From an uncultured Caryophanales bacterium (GTDB taxonomy: Bacteria > Bacillota_I > Bacilli_A > RFN20 > CAG-826), in NCBI GenBank assembly GCA_947165725.1, contig CAMVBL010000066.1, positions 1 through 5,869 on the forward strand: a DNA stretch of 5,869 nt, in the 5' to 3' direction. Below are positions 5,380-5,869 of this stretch, one piece after another. How positions within the stretch are numbered: position 1 is the stretch's first letter; each line of letters begins with the position of its first letter. The notes below the pieces were generated by a model. It saw nothing but the letters and a program-made list of their open reading frames with translations, did no database searches and was not told where the DNA came from. Position numbers and translations under genes: made by a program.

Positions 5380-5869
5380 ATGCCATTAGTTAACTCCAAA
5401 GAAATGTTTGAAAAAGCCTATAAAGGCGGTTACGCAATTGGTGCTTTCAACTGCAACAACATGGAAATCGTTCAAGCGATTACAGAAGCTGCTAAAGAAT
5501 GCAATTCACCAGTTATTCTCCAAGTCTCCGCTGGGGCAAGAAAATATGCTAAACCTGTCTATTTAAAGAAGATGGTTGAAGCTGCTGTCGAAGACACCAA
5601 CTTACCAATCGTTCTTCACTTAGACCACGGCGCAGATTTTGAAATTTGTAAAGATTGTATCGACGGTGGTTTCACATCAGTCATGATCGACTGCTCCAGC
5701 AAACCATTCGAAGAAAACATCGCTATCACAAAGAAAGTTTGTGAATATGCTCACGCTCATGTGCCATATGTCACAGTTGAAGCTGAATTAGGTACATTAG
5801 CAGGTATCGAAGATGAAGTTAAAGTTGAACACGGTGCAGAATCTTACACCAGACCAGAAGACGTCGAAG
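5380..5869 (+). CDS. fba: Class II fructose-bisphosphate aldolase, 5' part (cut by right edge)
   Basis: This cytoplasmic, zinc-dependent enzyme reversibly splits fructose 1,6-bisphosphate into dihydroxyacetone phosphate and glyceraldehyde 3-phosphate in glycolysis and gluconeogenesis. The 163 complete codons present begin MPLVNSKEMF. They include GAFNCNNME (21-29), QVSAGARKY (48-56), the class II HLDHG block (80-84) with catalytic Asp82 and zinc ligand His83, the SVMIDCS strand (100-106) and VEAELGTLAG (133-142). These match the shorter class II aldolases (about 285 residues) common in Bacillota; the other zinc-ligand histidines should lie past the window edge. Related tagatose-bisphosphate aldolases share the same blocks and cannot be fully excluded without the C-terminus. 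The start is ATG 5380 with GAAGGAAA 7 nt upstream (GAAGG at 5368-5372). Codon choice is strongly biased (CCA, GAA, ATC, TTC), as expected for a highly expressed gene. It has its own promoter. Confidence 0.93.
   Translation, partial: MPLVNSKEMFEKAYKGGYAIGAFNCNNMEIVQAITEAAKECNSPVILQVSAGARKYAKPVYLKKMVEAAVEDTNLPIVLHLDHGADFEICKDCIDGGFTSVMIDCSSKPFEENIAITKKVCEYAHAHVPYVTVEAELGTLAGIEDEVKVEHGAESYTRPEDVE

Overview
This AT-rich window reads like the chromosome of a low-GC Gram-positive bacterium (Bacillota, or a related Erysipelotrichia/Mollicutes-like lineage). The evidence is Shine-Dalgarno sites ahead of most genes, strong use of TTA, AGA, CCA and GAA codons, and a class II fructose-bisphosphate aldolase. 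Trp is always TGG, and the methyltransferase gene ends in TGA directly before a terminator-like hairpin, so TGA is a stop here. This argues against mycoplasma- or spiroplasma-type code. The lineage is inferred from these signs only.

All five convincing genes lie on the + strand, in three transcriptional blocks. Block 1 (168-3272) pairs a Fic-domain protein, with degenerate catalytic and inhibitory motifs, with an EF-G2-like translational GTPase. Their gap is 12 nt and the GTPase ribosome binding site overlaps the fic stop codon. A strong intrinsic terminator closes this block at about 3288-3322. Block 2 (3350-5118) is surE (5'/3'-nucleotidase) overlapping by one base (TAATG) with an uncharacterised class I SAM-dependent methyltransferase, followed by a weaker hairpin. 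Block 3 starts near 5329 with a promoter carrying a perfect TATAAT box, which drives fba. That gene is cut by the right edge after 163 codons.

The 261-base gap between the methyltransferase and fba holds more than a promoter. It has a candidate minus-strand terminator (5167-5220), a 21-codon minus-strand ORF of uncertain reality (5229-5294), and an 8-bp-arm dyad overlapping the fba -35 region. Short sequence blocks in this gap recur, in the same order, in the first 72 bases of the window ahead of fic.

No mobile element, CRISPR array, tRNA or rRNA was seen. Most of the window is ordinary housekeeping sequence. The points most worth a second look are the fic/EF-G2 pair with its altered active-site residues, and the structured gap before fba.
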